From assembly GCA_965279315.1 (NCBI GenBank), contig OZ257145.1:3236256-3300255 (forward strand): 64,000 nt of DNA, in the 5' to 3' direction. Of this stretch, positions 16,770-24,917 are shown in pieces (positions within the stretch are counted from its first letter, which is position 1; every line of letters begins with the position of its first letter). The translations under genes and the position numbers were made by a program. The DNA is from JAPWJZ01 sp965279315 (GTDB lineage Bacteria > Pseudomonadota > Alphaproteobacteria > Micavibrionales > UBA2020). Under the pieces are notes generated by a model. The model ran no database searches, had not been told where the DNA came from, and saw only the letters and a list, made by a program, of their open reading frames with translations.

Positions 16770-18284
16770 TTACGACCCCTTCCCTGTCATGATGTCATCT
16801 TCCAGCGCCTGAAGGTTGCGGCGCACGGTGGACGAGATTTCCGGCAGGGCGACACCGTCGCCATCGCCGCTCCAGATATCGATGCCCAGCGACGACACCA
16901 GCTGCCCATAGGCTTCCTGTGCGTCGCCAAAGGCGACCAGCCGGTTCGCGCCGGAAAGCGCGGCGTCAATTTCGGCAACCACGCGCTGCGGCGATCCCAT
17001 CATGCCGGTCTTGGCGAAGCCGGAGGCGCGGCGCGCCAGCTGGCGGGTGTTTTCGTCAATTTCGGTCGCGCCCGCATAGAAATCCTTCAGGTAGTCAAAG
17101 CGCAGGCGCGCCAGCGTCACTTGCGTCATGACGGCGGCGACCAGCGCCTGGCGGCGTTTTTCGGTCAGCGCCTGATCCGCCTTCGCACGCTGGTAACGGG
17201 CCGGCAGCGTCAGCAGCTTGGTGATGCTTTGGGTCAGGCTGAACGTCCAGTCCATCCAGTCGTTTTCGGCCAGGAAGCTGTTGGCGTCATGTTTTGCGCC
17301 CAGCACGGCGGATGCGCCGGGGAAGGTCGAAAAAATTTCCAGCTTCACGTTGCGCGCCGAAATCGACTTGTTCAGGAACTGCTCGTGCATTTCGGGGCGG
17401 TGCAGCAACGCAATCGAATGCAGCGCGTCGTCGTCGCGGCTGAGGCGCGGCAGGGAGCGGCCCTCGAGCCAGTCCTTGTCGCTGATGTCGAGGCGGAGCG
17501 GCGATCCGGGCGGCAGCGCGATCAGGGCGCGCAAGCCCGCCTCTGCCAGCAGCAGGCGGTCCTGCAGCTGCATCAGCGCGGCGCGCTTGTCGAGCAACTG
17601 ACCTTTCAGTGTTTTTGCGTCGCCGAAGGGGATGATGCCTTCCTTCACGGCGGCATCCAGCTTTTTGGTCTCGGCATTCGCGGCCGCCACCAGCTCCTTG
17701 ATCTGCGGCTGTATGCGCTGCGCCGCGCCCGCGCGCCAGTATGCGGCATAAACGGCGGTCACGACGTCTTCGAACACCTTGCGGCGGCGTTCCATGGAAA
17801 CTTTTTCGCGGTCGGAAGCGCCGCGCGCGCGGGCAATCGCAAGCCCCGCATCCAGCAGGTTCCAGTTCGCATCGAGGCTGGCGGTGTTGCGGTACTGGTC
17901 GGTCGAGATCGAAGGCTCCAGCGATTGCACGCCCGTCTGCAGCGAGCGCGAGGACGACCCGCCCGGATTATTGCGGCCGATGCGGCTTGCGGTCAGCGAT
18001 GCGGTCGGCAGCGCGTCATAGCCCGACAGCGCGGCTTCCTTGCGTGCGACATAGGATTCATTCTGCGCGACTTTTGCGTCGAGGTTGTATTTGATGCCGC
18101 GCGCGATCGCCATTTCAAGCGTCAGCACTTCGCCCTTTGCGTCGTCCGGATACGCCGTGCGCATATCGTCCGCAATCGTGCGGCGCATTTCCGACGGATC
18201 AAGCGCAGCCTGGTTACTGCCGCATGCCGACAGGAGCGCAATAAGTGGCAATGCGTAAACTACGCATTTGGTGCGGTTATACAT
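16770..18284 (-). CDS. TolC-family outer membrane efflux lipoprotein
   Basis: A 504-residue outer-membrane channel component. The N-terminus is a lipoprotein signal (LPLIALLSACGS), so it should be acylated at the Cys. The remainder has the long helical repeats of TolC/OEP proteins, for example EMAIARGIKYNLDAKVAQNESYVARKEAALSGYDALPTASL and LLTLPARYQRAKADQALTEKRRQALVAAVMTQVTLARL. It is the first gene of the leftward operon, followed after six bases by an HlyD gene. The operon has no ABC or RND component, so the energy source of export is unclear. Confidence 0.87.
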   Translation of the reverse strand: MYNRTKCVVYALPLIALLSACGSNQAALDPSEMRRTIADDMRTAYPDDAKGEVLTLEMAIARGIKYNLDAKVAQNESYVARKEAALSGYDALPTASLTASRIGRNNPGGSSSRSLQTGVQSLEPSISTDQYRNTASLDANWNLLDAGLAIARARGASDREKVSMERRRKVFEDVVTAVYAAYWRAGAAQRIQPQIKELVAAANAETKKLDAAVKEGIIPFGDAKTLKGQLLDKRAALMQLQDRLLLAEAGLRALIALPPGSPLRLDISDKDWLEGRSLPRLSRDDDALHSIALLHRPEMHEQFLNKSISARNVKLEIFSTFPGASAVLGAKHDANSFLAENDWMDWTFSLTQSITKLLTLPARYQRAKADQALTEKRRQALVAAVMTQVTLARLRFDYLKDFYAGATEIDENTRQLARRASGFAKTGMMGSPQRVVAEIDAALSGANRLVAFGDAQEAYGQLVSSLGIDIWSGDGDGVALPEISSTVRRNLQALEDDIMTGKGS

Positions 18285-18451
18285 TCTTTAAAATATTCTT
18301 CTATGAACAAGAAGAATTCTCCCCAATTTTCCCCACCTGAATCTTAGCCTGAAAAATCGTTAGATAACAATATTATTTAACAAAGGCTTAAGAGAAATTT
18401 CCATAGAGAGTCAGATAATGCGGAAAAAGATTCTGTATGGAAATTTGCAGG

Positions 18452-18479
18452 TTGATTTCGGAATCCCTGCCGCTAGACT
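18452..18479 (+). promoter_or_regulatory. promoter for the Rieske oxygenase gene
   Basis: TTGATT (18452-18457), a 16-bp spacer, then TAGACT (18474-18479), 27 bases before the ATG at 18507. It has the same layout and the same CCGCTAGACTGC core as the promoter at 10039. The rest of 18285-18450 is AT-rich, including an AT-rich inverted repeat around 18360-18385, and contains no gene. Confidence 0.55.
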
Positions 18480-18506
18480 GCCTTCATATCATAAAGGAAT
18501 TTAACG

Positions 18507-19571
18507 ATGAGCAGCCCCGTGAAAGAGCGCGCGCAAGATGCGCCCGCGCAAAACCGCATGACCATTCCCGCCGACTGGTATCATTCGCCGGAAATTTATG
18601 AAGCGGAGCGGCAAAAACTTTTCTTCCGCGAATGGCAGCTGTTCTGCCACGAAGCGCTTGTGGAAAAACCGGGGCAATATGTCGCCTACACGCTGGCGGG
18701 CCGCCCCCTGCTGGTGCTGCGCGGCAAGGACGGGCAGTTGAAAGCCTTCCACAACGTCTGCCGCCACCGCGCCTCGATGGTATTGAAAGAAGGCGTCGGC
18801 ACGACGCAGGTCCTGCGCTGCATGTATCACGGCTGGGTTTATGATACCGACGGCCAGCTGGCGAAGGCCCCGGGCTTTGGCGGCGACGAGAAAGACCTGT
18901 GCGAACGCACGCATCTTTTCAACATCCATGTCCGCAATGTCTGCGGCCTTGTCTTTATCTGCATGGCCGAAAACCCGCCGCCGTTTGAAAACGCGCTGGG
19001 CGGATTGGTCGAGGCGCTGCAGGGGTCGGGCATCGAGAATTTCAAGTTTTTCTCCACCGCCGCGCATCCGATGAAATGCAACTGGAAGACCTATATCGAG
19101 AATTACATGGAGGGGTACCACATCCCCGTCATCCATCCCGAACTGAACAAGGATGTCGATTTCAACACATACAAAGTAGTGATCGGCGACCGCATCGCGC
19201 GCCATGAAACCGGCATCCGGCCGGAGCGCGCCGATGTGGCGCAGAACAGCGGGCTGTGGGTCTGGCTGTGGCCGAACGTGGCGATCAATATTTACAAGAA
19301 CGGCATGAACCTTGAAATCGTCATGCCGACCGGGCCGGAGACGACTGAATTGCGATACTGCTATTTGTTCCGCGATGTGTCGGATGCCGCGCGCGAAGAG
19401 AACCAGCGTGCCATCGACCTCAGCTTCACCGTCACGCAGGAAGATGTTGATATCGTCGAGATCGTGCAGAAGAACCTGTCGGCTGGCGTGTATCACGCAG
19501 GCGAACTGTCGCCGCGCCATGAAAACGGCGTGGTCTATTTCCACGACCTTGTGCGCGCTATACACGCATAG
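18507..19571 (+). CDS. Rieske non-heme iron oxygenase, alpha subunit
   Basis: A 354-residue aromatic-ring-hydroxylating-type oxygenase. The Rieske 2Fe-2S ligands are C85-x-H87 (VCRHRA) and C105-x2-H108 (RCMYHGW). The mononuclear iron site has H205 and H210 in NYMEGYHIPVIHPEL, with the Asp of the QEDVDIVE stretch (residues 313-315) as the probable third ligand. Family members include ring dioxygenases and N-demethylases such as glycine betaine monooxygenases; the substrate cannot be read from sequence. AAAGGAAT precedes the ATG. No reductase or beta subunit is adjacent, so it must use electron donors encoded elsewhere. Confidence 0.9.
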   Translation: MSSPVKERAQDAPAQNRMTIPADWYHSPEIYEAERQKLFFREWQLFCHEALVEKPGQYVAYTLAGRPLLVLRGKDGQLKAFHNVCRHRASMVLKEGVGTTQVLRCMYHGWVYDTDGQLAKAPGFGGDEKDLCERTHLFNIHVRNVCGLVFICMAENPPPFENALGGLVEALQGSGIENFKFFSTAAHPMKCNWKTYIENYMEGYHIPVIHPELNKDVDFNTYKVVIGDRIARHETGIRPERADVAQNSGLWVWLWPNVAINIYKNGMNLEIVMPTGPETTELRYCYLFRDVSDAAREENQRAIDLSFTVTQEDVDIVEIVQKNLSAGVYHAGELSPRHENGVVYFHDLVRAIHA

Positions 19572-19677
19572 GACCAGAATCGCCGTAATGCTCAGATCAG
19601 TGATAAGAGTCGTTTTTTGCGGTGCAATAATACCTTAATTGCTAAATTTATCTTTTGATATCATATACTTAATGTAC

Positions 19678-19706
19678 TTTACAAAATAGCGCCATTTTGC
19701 TATTCT
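19678..19706 (+). promoter_or_regulatory. promoter with internal inverted repeat
   Basis: TTTACA (19678-19683), a 17-bp spacer, then TATTCT (19701-19706). AATAGC (19685-19690) and GCTATT (19699-19704) form an inverted repeat spanning the spacer and the -10, a plausible operator. It drives the gene starting at 19740. Confidence 0.55.
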
Positions 19707-19739
19707 GGTGTGGTCGTCAACAATATATGAGGCTGTATC

Positions 19740-20663
19740 TTGAGCACTCCGTCCGCGGAGCCCACCCTTCCGTCGCAGCCGACCGCTGGCACGCGTATCG
19801 CATCATTCTTCCGTGCGGCAGGCAAGGGACTGCTTAATTTCGCCGAAGAAGCCGTTCACAATACCCGCGCAGGCTACGACAATTTCCACCTGCGCATCGC
19901 GGAGGGCAATTACCGCGTCAAGCCGAAATCACTCTGGACGCTCATCACCGGCCAGGGCAGCAAGCCCGAAATCGACGTGGCCGCCACGAAATTCGGCGGT
20001 GCGATGATGGATACGGGCCGGTCTTTCGGCAAGCGCATGATGTGGGCGTCGGCAATCGCGCTTGTGTCCATGCAGGCGATGGTTTGGGTCGCGGGCGGCA
20101 TTGCGCTTGCGGGTGCGGGCCTGTTCGTCCTTGAATTCGTGCAGTCGCGCCGTGCGGGGCGCGAAATCATCCGCGAGGTCAATTTCGCGGGCCAGCATAT
20201 CGAAGGCACGCGCGCCGACCTGTATCACCTGCACAACGCGCAGGAAAAAATCATGAACCTCGGCGGCACCTTCGCGCAGGCCTCGATGGAATCCACGTCG
20301 GAGACGATCGAGCGCATCATCAGCAGCGTTGCCGATAACGCGGCGCGCGTGAAGGTGGTCGATGCGGGCCGTTATAACGCGGGCTGCGAAGGCTATGAAT
20401 TTTCCGAACCCGGCATCAAGCTGGTGAAGGACCGCCCCGCGCCCCCGAGCATCTTCCACGCGCAGACCACCACGCCTGCGACCACCCATGCGCTGGCCGA
20501 TATGTCGGTGAAATCCACTTTCGATGCCGCAGCTGCCTATACACCCGAAGAAGTCGCCAAACGCTTCCTCGCGCTCGAAGAAGCATTACCCGCTGACGCG
20601 ATGGCGAAGGTGAATGAAGCCCGCGCACAGAAAGCCAGAACGGCGCAGGTGCGCGCCGCGTAA
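19740..20663 (+). CDS. membrane protein of unknown function, paralogue 1
   Basis: A 307-residue protein starting at TTG 19740, supported by GAGG eight bases upstream. It has a soluble N-terminus (ASFFRAAGKGLLNFAEEAVHN), a hydrophobic segment around residues 98-128 (MMWASAIALVSMQAMVWVAGGIALAGAGLFVL), then a conserved block: GREIIREVNFAGQHIEG, RADLYHLHNAQEKIMNLGGTFAQASMESTSETIERI and YEFSEPGIKLVKD. The same block occurs in the gene at 21953. No known domain is recognised. The hydrolase-like gene between the two paralogues suggests a shared task. Confidence 0.75.
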   Translation: MSTPSAEPTLPSQPTAGTRIASFFRAAGKGLLNFAEEAVHNTRAGYDNFHLRIAEGNYRVKPKSLWTLITGQGSKPEIDVAATKFGGAMMDTGRSFGKRMMWASAIALVSMQAMVWVAGGIALAGAGLFVLEFVQSRRAGREIIREVNFAGQHIEGTRADLYHLHNAQEKIMNLGGTFAQASMESTSETIERIISSVADNAARVKVVDAGRYNAGCEGYEFSEPGIKLVKDRPAPPSIFHAQTTTPATTHALADMSVKSTFDAAAAYTPEEVAKRFLALEEALPADAMAKVNEARAQKARTAQVRAA

Positions 20664-20672
20664 GTGCTTTTC

Positions 20673-20779
20673 CCCACGAATGCACACGAATAGACACGAA
20701 TACAGCAGAGCGCCGCAGGCTATATAATGCCTGCGGCGCTTTAATTATTCATTCGTGTCTATTCGTGTCCATTCGTGGG
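20673..20779. repeat. 29-bp inverted repeat made of 10-bp units, enclosing a terminator
   Basis: The left arm at 20673-20701 and right arm at 20751-20779 are reverse complements with a single mismatch in 29 bases. Each arm is three 10-bp units, read on the right arm as ATTCGTGTCT, ATTCGTGTCC, ATTCGTGGGA. Between them is a 12-bp GC-rich hairpin. The whole lies between two genes of the same orientation and resembles dispersed intergenic repeats seen in many bacteria. Confidence 0.8.
20709..20740 (+). terminator. hairpin terminator inside the inverted repeat
   Basis: AGCGCCGCAGGC (20709-20720), loop TATATAAT, GCCTGCGGCGCT (20729-20740): a perfect 12-bp stem followed by TTAATTATT, a weak T-tract. 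It is located 46 bases past the stop of the upstream gene. Confidence 0.65.
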
Positions 20780-20837
20780 AAATACTTGTTAAATCAGCAA
20801 ATTTAATACCACAGCCCAGTTTTTAACCCTTTCCTGC

Positions 20838-20843
20838 TATAAT
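20838..20843 (+). promoter_or_regulatory. extended -10 element for the hydrolase-like gene
   Basis: TGCTATAAT gives a consensus TATAAT at 20838-20843 with the TGN extension. No convincing -35 is present. The ATG at 20865 is 22 bases downstream of the -10, with AGGAAAC as ribosome site. Confidence 0.45.
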
Positions 20844-20864
20844 GTCCTCATCAGGAAACAGGGC

Positions 20865-21872
20865 ATGGCAGCGGAGAATATCAGCATTCATGGCGATGCA
20901 TCCGGCGCGGGCGGCGTTCCGCTGCACGATGCGCTGATCGGCATTTATGCGGCCTATTACATGGGATCGATGGACAATCCCGTCAAAGATCACCTGAACG
21001 CACATTTCAACCTACGCGCCAAAAACGCCTTCAACATGACCGCCGCGATGGAACATGCGTTCGGCAAAGAAGACAGCCCGTGGATCGTGCTGGATCATCT
21101 GTCCGACAAGCGCCGCGATGCCGGGAATAAGACCGAGGCCTTGCATGGCGCGCATTTCCTGACTCTTTATCACCGCGCATCGGGGCGCGTGATGATTGCG
21201 ATGCCGGGACTGGAATCCGACGATAACCCCGGCGATGCGCTGATGGATTTAAAGGAAATGGCCATCGGCGGGATGCGCGGGCAATCGACCGCACTCTATA
21301 ACTACACCATGCAAATCGAAAAAATGGTCGCCGACGGCGCGTTCAAGGGCGCGGATGGCACCCCCCTGCCCGTCACCGGCGGCATCGTGATTGGCGCACA
21401 TTCGATGGGCTGCACCGCCGCGCAGATGATGGCGATTGGCGGATATCAAACCGTGCTTGTCGAACCGCGCCCCGTGCATGACGGGCTCATCGACCGCATC
21501 GCCGGCAATTACGCGAAAATCACCGGCCATGAAAAACCCGATGCCGAAACCGTGATCGAAAAGCTCGACGCATCCTCGGTCAATATCCGTAGCCGCCATT
21601 CTAATGTATGGAACAGCATTATCCTGCCGTGGATCAAACAGCGCGAAACGGGGCAGAGCTTCGCCTACACGACCGAAGGCCACACCGTCACACCCGCCGA
21701 TCGCGGCATCGGCACATTTCACCGCGTTGAAATGTCGGTGCCGTCCATCAACGGCATCCGCGAGGCGCGGGCGTATGAGGATAACGTGACCGTAACCCCC
21801 GCTGCGCGTCACAACAACCTCATCACCGATATACTGCAAAATGCGCAGAAAAAGTCTGTAAAACCGCAATAA
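20865..21872 (+). CDS. alpha/beta-hydrolase-like protein of unknown substrate
   Basis: A 335-residue soluble protein. GIVIGAHSMGCTAAQMM places Ser180 in a G-x-H-S-x-G nucleophile elbow after a beta strand, as in lipases and the DUF2974/Mbeg1-like group. Upstream LYHRASGRVMIAMPGLESDDNPGDALMD fits the strand-and-loop region that often holds the oxyanion hole. His candidates lie in GIGTFHRVEMSVPSI and AARHNN near the C-terminus, Asp candidates in MSDK-like loops; the full triad is not certain. No signal peptide is visible. It is sandwiched between two paralogous membrane-protein genes in the same orientation. Confidence 0.65.
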   Translation: MAAENISIHGDASGAGGVPLHDALIGIYAAYYMGSMDNPVKDHLNAHFNLRAKNAFNMTAAMEHAFGKEDSPWIVLDHLSDKRRDAGNKTEALHGAHFLTLYHRASGRVMIAMPGLESDDNPGDALMDLKEMAIGGMRGQSTALYNYTMQIEKMVADGAFKGADGTPLPVTGGIVIGAHSMGCTAAQMMAIGGYQTVLVEPRPVHDGLIDRIAGNYAKITGHEKPDAETVIEKLDASSVNIRSRHSNVWNSIILPWIKQRETGQSFAYTTEGHTVTPADRGIGTFHRVEMSVPSINGIREARAYEDNVTVTPAARHNNLITDILQNAQKKSVKPQ

Positions 21873-21952
21873 TTCTCCTTTTTTGCCGATTGTTTTTGAC
21901 TCTGTTCACGCGTTTCGTGTAGGGTGCTATTATACCCCAACGAAAACGGAGG

Positions 21953-22759
21953 ATGTTGTTGTTCAAGAAGATCGGCAAGGCCTACGAAACCTTCTACAAC
22001 ACTTTGGCTGAAGGGCATTATCGCGCCGAACCCCTCACGATCTGGACACTCATCAAGCCGCAAAAACGCAGCATGCCCGGCACATCGCCGGTTGAAGTCG
22101 GCACGCGGATGCTCGATACCTCCGGCACCGTCGGCAAGCGCTTCATGTGGGCATCCATCTTCGCCGCGCTGTCGATCCAGACATTGACGACAACCGCTAT
22201 CGGCCTTGCTGTCGCGGGCTCCGGCCTGCTCGCGCTCGAATACCGCCGCTCGAAAATATCGGGGCGCGAGACGATCACCGAAGTGAATTTCGCGGGCCAG
22301 ACCGTGACGGGCTGCCGCGCCGACCTCTACCACCTGCACCGCGCGCAGGAGCAGATCATGAACCTGACGGGTTCCTTCAAGCAGGCCTCGATGGAATCCA
22401 CGACCGACACCATCAATCGCATCATGGAAACCGTGAAGGAACAACGCGCGCGTGTGAGCGTGCTGGACGGCGGCCACTTCGGCGCAAAAACCGCCGCTTA
22501 CGAATTTTCCGAACCCGCGATCAAGCTGGTGGAGGATGACAACGGCCTTAAAATATCGCGCCCTTACGCTGCGCCTGCTTTCATCAATAATAACGTGAAG
22601 GCCGGCTTCAATGCGGCAGCGCAGCTCGGCGAACACGACGTCGTTGACCGCCTCATCGCCCTGCACGAGGCGCTGCCGCCCCATCTTGCGTCCGAGGTGG
22701 AAAAAAGAATGGCGGCGGCACGCAATGCACCGCCGCCACAGCAATCGGCATTATTCTGA
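21953..22759 (+). CDS. membrane protein of unknown function, paralogue 2
   Basis: A 268-residue paralogue of the gene at 19740, sharing GKRFMWAS, a long hydrophobic segment (residues about 63-92), GRETITEVNFAGQTVTG, RADLYHLHRAQEQIMNLTGSFKQASMESTTDTINRI and YEFSEPAIKLVEDD. GGAGG at 21948-21952 touches the ATG at 21953, which is too close. TTG at 21959 would have ideal spacing and mirrors the TTG start of its paralogue, so the true start may be 21959. The stop codon abuts the stop of the convergent prohibitin-like gene. Function unknown. Confidence 0.75.
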   Translation: MLLFKKIGKAYETFYNTLAEGHYRAEPLTIWTLIKPQKRSMPGTSPVEVGTRMLDTSGTVGKRFMWASIFAALSIQTLTTTAIGLAVAGSGLLALEYRRSKISGRETITEVNFAGQTVTGCRADLYHLHRAQEQIMNLTGSFKQASMESTTDTINRIMETVKEQRARVSVLDGGHFGAKTAAYEFSEPAIKLVEDDNGLKISRPYAAPAFINNNVKAGFNAAAQLGEHDVVDRLIALHEALPPHLASEVEKRMAAARNAPPPQQSALF

Positions 22760-23632
22760 TTACTTGCTGTTCGACAGCAAACCTTCCGGAATGTTCAGGA
22801 AGTTGCCGCCCGAACCGCCGCCCGTGATTTTGGGCAGCTGGCCGTCCCATTTCTGGACAGCCTCGTACATGATCAGCGACTGGTTTTTCGCCAGCGCCTC
22901 GTTCTTGATCATCATGGATTCAGCATCGGCGCGCGCGGCGATCAGGCGCTGTTTTGCCTGTTCCTCGATCTGCACGGTCTGGTTCTTCGCCATTTCCGCG
23001 CTCTGCACCGCCACCACTTTCGCCTCGACCGCGTTTTCGAACTGGTCCTGGAAATCGATGTTGGTGAGGGCGAAAGCGGAAATCGAGATGCCCTGCGCCT
23101 TCAGGTCGCTGGCGATCATTTCCTCGATCCCGTTTTGCGCCTTCAAGCGGTTGGCGATCAGGTCCATCGCCGCCCATTGGCCGATCACGTTCTTCATGGA
23201 TGATGTGATGACCTGCGGGATCAGCTTTTCTTCCCACAGCGTACCCACGTCGGAATACATCCTCACGGTGGCCGACGGGTCGAGGGAATAGTTGAGCGCG
23301 TATTTGATCTGCGCCTGCTGCACGTCTTTCGTATAGACAGACGTGTCGCCATCCTGGCGCATGATACGGTTGTCCATCTGCGTGATGCTCGACATCACCG
23401 GCACGACGATATAAACGCCGGGCGGATAGGCATCCTTGTCAACTTTACCGAGCGTCTTTTTCACGCCGGTATGACCTGCATCAACCACGATCACGGTCGA
23501 GAGGAAGAAATAACCGCCGATCACAAGAACAGCGACGAGTGCGGCAAGTTTGGTGCCGAGGCCTTCCATCATGGGGGGTAACCTTTCACGAAGATTGACG
23601 ATATTGGAATTCGGGGGTTGTTGCCGTGCCAT
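22760..23632 (-). CDS. SPFH/prohibitin-like membrane protein
   Basis: A 290-residue band-7 protein. One N-terminal transmembrane helix at about residues 27-47 (LAALVAVLVIGGYFFLSTVIVV) is followed by the SPFH domain (VDAGHTGVKKTLGKVDKDAYPPGVYIVVPVMSSITQMDNRI; Y-S-D-V-G) and a long helical region rich in Ala/Glu (VEAKVVAVQSAEMAKNQTVQIEEQAKQRLIAARADAES) that should oligomerise. Family proteins scaffold membrane microdomains and modulate proteases such as FtsH. No NfeD or protease gene is adjacent, so the partner is unknown. The start at 23632 is the only good in-frame ATG before the SPFH domain. Confidence 0.88.
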   Translation of the reverse strand: MARQQPPNSNIVNLRERLPPMMEGLGTKLAALVAVLVIGGYFFLSTVIVVDAGHTGVKKTLGKVDKDAYPPGVYIVVPVMSSITQMDNRIMRQDGDTSVYTKDVQQAQIKYALNYSLDPSATVRMYSDVGTLWEEKLIPQVITSSMKNVIGQWAAMDLIANRLKAQNGIEEMIASDLKAQGISISAFALTNIDFQDQFENAVEAKVVAVQSAEMAKNQTVQIEEQAKQRLIAARADAESMMIKNEALAKNQSLIMYEAVQKWDGQLPKITGGGSGGNFLNIPEGLLSNSK

Positions 23633-23748
23633 TTTTTAAGCAATCAACTTTCAAAAAAAGACTGTCAGAACCGGATATTAGGTCTATTTCTTGCAGCAGG
23701 CAACGGGGCTGCGGAATACCTGTATTCCATATCCCCATTTTTCCGTCC

Positions 23749-23778
23749 CTGACGGGAAAAAATCGCAGGATTTATGAT
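23749..23778 (+). promoter_or_regulatory. possible promoter of the RND efflux operon
   Basis: CTGACG (23749-23754), an 18-bp spacer, then TATGAT (23773-23778), 46 bases before the ATG at 23825. No regulator gene or obvious operator is adjacent. Confidence 0.4.
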
Positions 23779-23824
23779 AGTCTTGCGTTCCAAACAGAGT
23801 CCTCACTAGGAAAAGAGTGCCGCC

Positions 23825-24910
23825 ATGGGTAAAAAATCAATTGTCATACTGTTGCTCCTCGCCATGGCCATCGGCTTCGGCGGCTGGTACTGGCATTCGC
23901 ATAAATCTGCCGCAACGGATGACAAGAAACCCAAAGGCCCTCAGGCCGTCGTGACCGCTCCCGTGGTGGCCAAGGATGTCACCTCCACCATCAATACCGT
24001 CGGCTCGCTCATCGCGGGCGAGGCCGCCGCCATCCACGCAGAAGTTTCCGGACAGGTGCAAGAAGTGCTGTTCGAGGAAGGCAAGCCCGTCAAGAAAGGC
24101 GACACGCTGATCAAGATGGACAGCAGCCTGATTGAAACCGAATACGCGAAAGCAAAGGCCGCGCTCGATGTCGCCGCCGCCACTTTCCAGCGTGACGACA
24201 AACTGAAATCGGGCGGCTTCGTCGCCGGCCAGCAGTGGGATGTTTCGCGCGCCGATTACCGCGCGGCGCAGGCCGCCGTATCGAATGCCGAAATCCTCGT
24301 GACGAAGGCTGTCATCAAGGCGCCGTTTGACGGCGTTGCGGGCCTGCGCAGTTTCTCGCCCGGCGATTACGCGACGGCGGGACAGGAGCTGACCAATGTC
24401 GTGTCGCTCAACCCGCTGAAGCTTGAATTCTCCGTCCCTGAAAAAGATTACGCGGCGGTCAAGCAGGGGCAGAAGATCACCTTCGTCGTCGACGCCTTCC
24501 CCGGACAGGATTTCACCGGAGAAATTTTCGCGATCGACCCGCGCATCAACCCCGAAAACCGCAACTTCACCGTCAAGGCGACCATCCCGAACGATCAGGG
24601 GGCTTTGCGCCCCGGCATGTATTCGCGCATCAGGATTGAAACGCAAACCCGCAAGGACGTGCCGATGATGCCCGAGGAGGCGGTCATCCCCCAGGGCTCC
24701 GACAGCTATGTGTTCATCATCAACGGCAGCAAGGCGCAGCGCAAGAAAATCACGCTGGGCGAACGCCAGGCCGGCACGGTCGAGGTGCTGGAAGGATTGA
24801 AAGCCGGCGACCGCGTCATCACCGCAGGCGTCATGAAGCTGAAGGATGGCAGCGACGTTGCCGAACAAAAGGCTGAACCCGCCGACCCTGCACCCGCCAA
24901 AGCGGAGTAA
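23825..24910 (+). CDS. RND efflux periplasmic adaptor (membrane fusion protein)
   Basis: A 361-residue adaptor of the AcrA/MexA type. It has an N-terminal helix (IVILLLLAMAIGFGGWYW), a lipoyl-like half IHAEVSGQVQEVLFEEGKPVKKGDTLIKMD, a short coiled coil with YAKAKAALDVAAATFQRDDKL, a second half KAPFDGVAGLRSFSPGDYATAG, and beta-barrel and membrane-proximal segments ending in KAGDRVITAGVMKLKDGSDV. It works with the RND pump encoded seven bases downstream. GAGTGCC precedes the ATG. No TolC gene is adjacent here; the channel may come from the TolC-like gene at 16.8 kb or elsewhere. Confidence 0.92.
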   Translation: MGKKSIVILLLLAMAIGFGGWYWHSHKSAATDDKKPKGPQAVVTAPVVAKDVTSTINTVGSLIAGEAAAIHAEVSGQVQEVLFEEGKPVKKGDTLIKMDSSLIETEYAKAKAALDVAAATFQRDDKLKSGGFVAGQQWDVSRADYRAAQAAVSNAEILVTKAVIKAPFDGVAGLRSFSPGDYATAGQELTNVVSLNPLKLEFSVPEKDYAAVKQGQKITFVVDAFPGQDFTGEIFAIDPRINPENRNFTVKATIPNDQGALRPGMYSRIRIETQTRKDVPMMPEEAVIPQGSDSYVFIINGSKAQRKKITLGERQAGTVEVLEGLKAGDRVITAGVMKLKDGSDVAEQKAEPADPAPAKAE

Positions 24911-24917
24911 CCGAAGA

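Noticed and set aside
16452..18347. A 631-codon plus-strand frame
   Set aside because: Antisense to the TolC-like and HlyD genes; no ribosome site, no family resemblance, shadow composition.
20673..20779. CRISPR-like array because of three 10-bp repeats
   Set aside because: Units are contiguous without spacers and mirrored as an inverted repeat; no cas gene is near.
24846..24917. Longer N-terminus for the RND pump
   Set aside because: The extension is inside the adaptor gene in another frame and the canonical first helix starts at the ATG at 24918.
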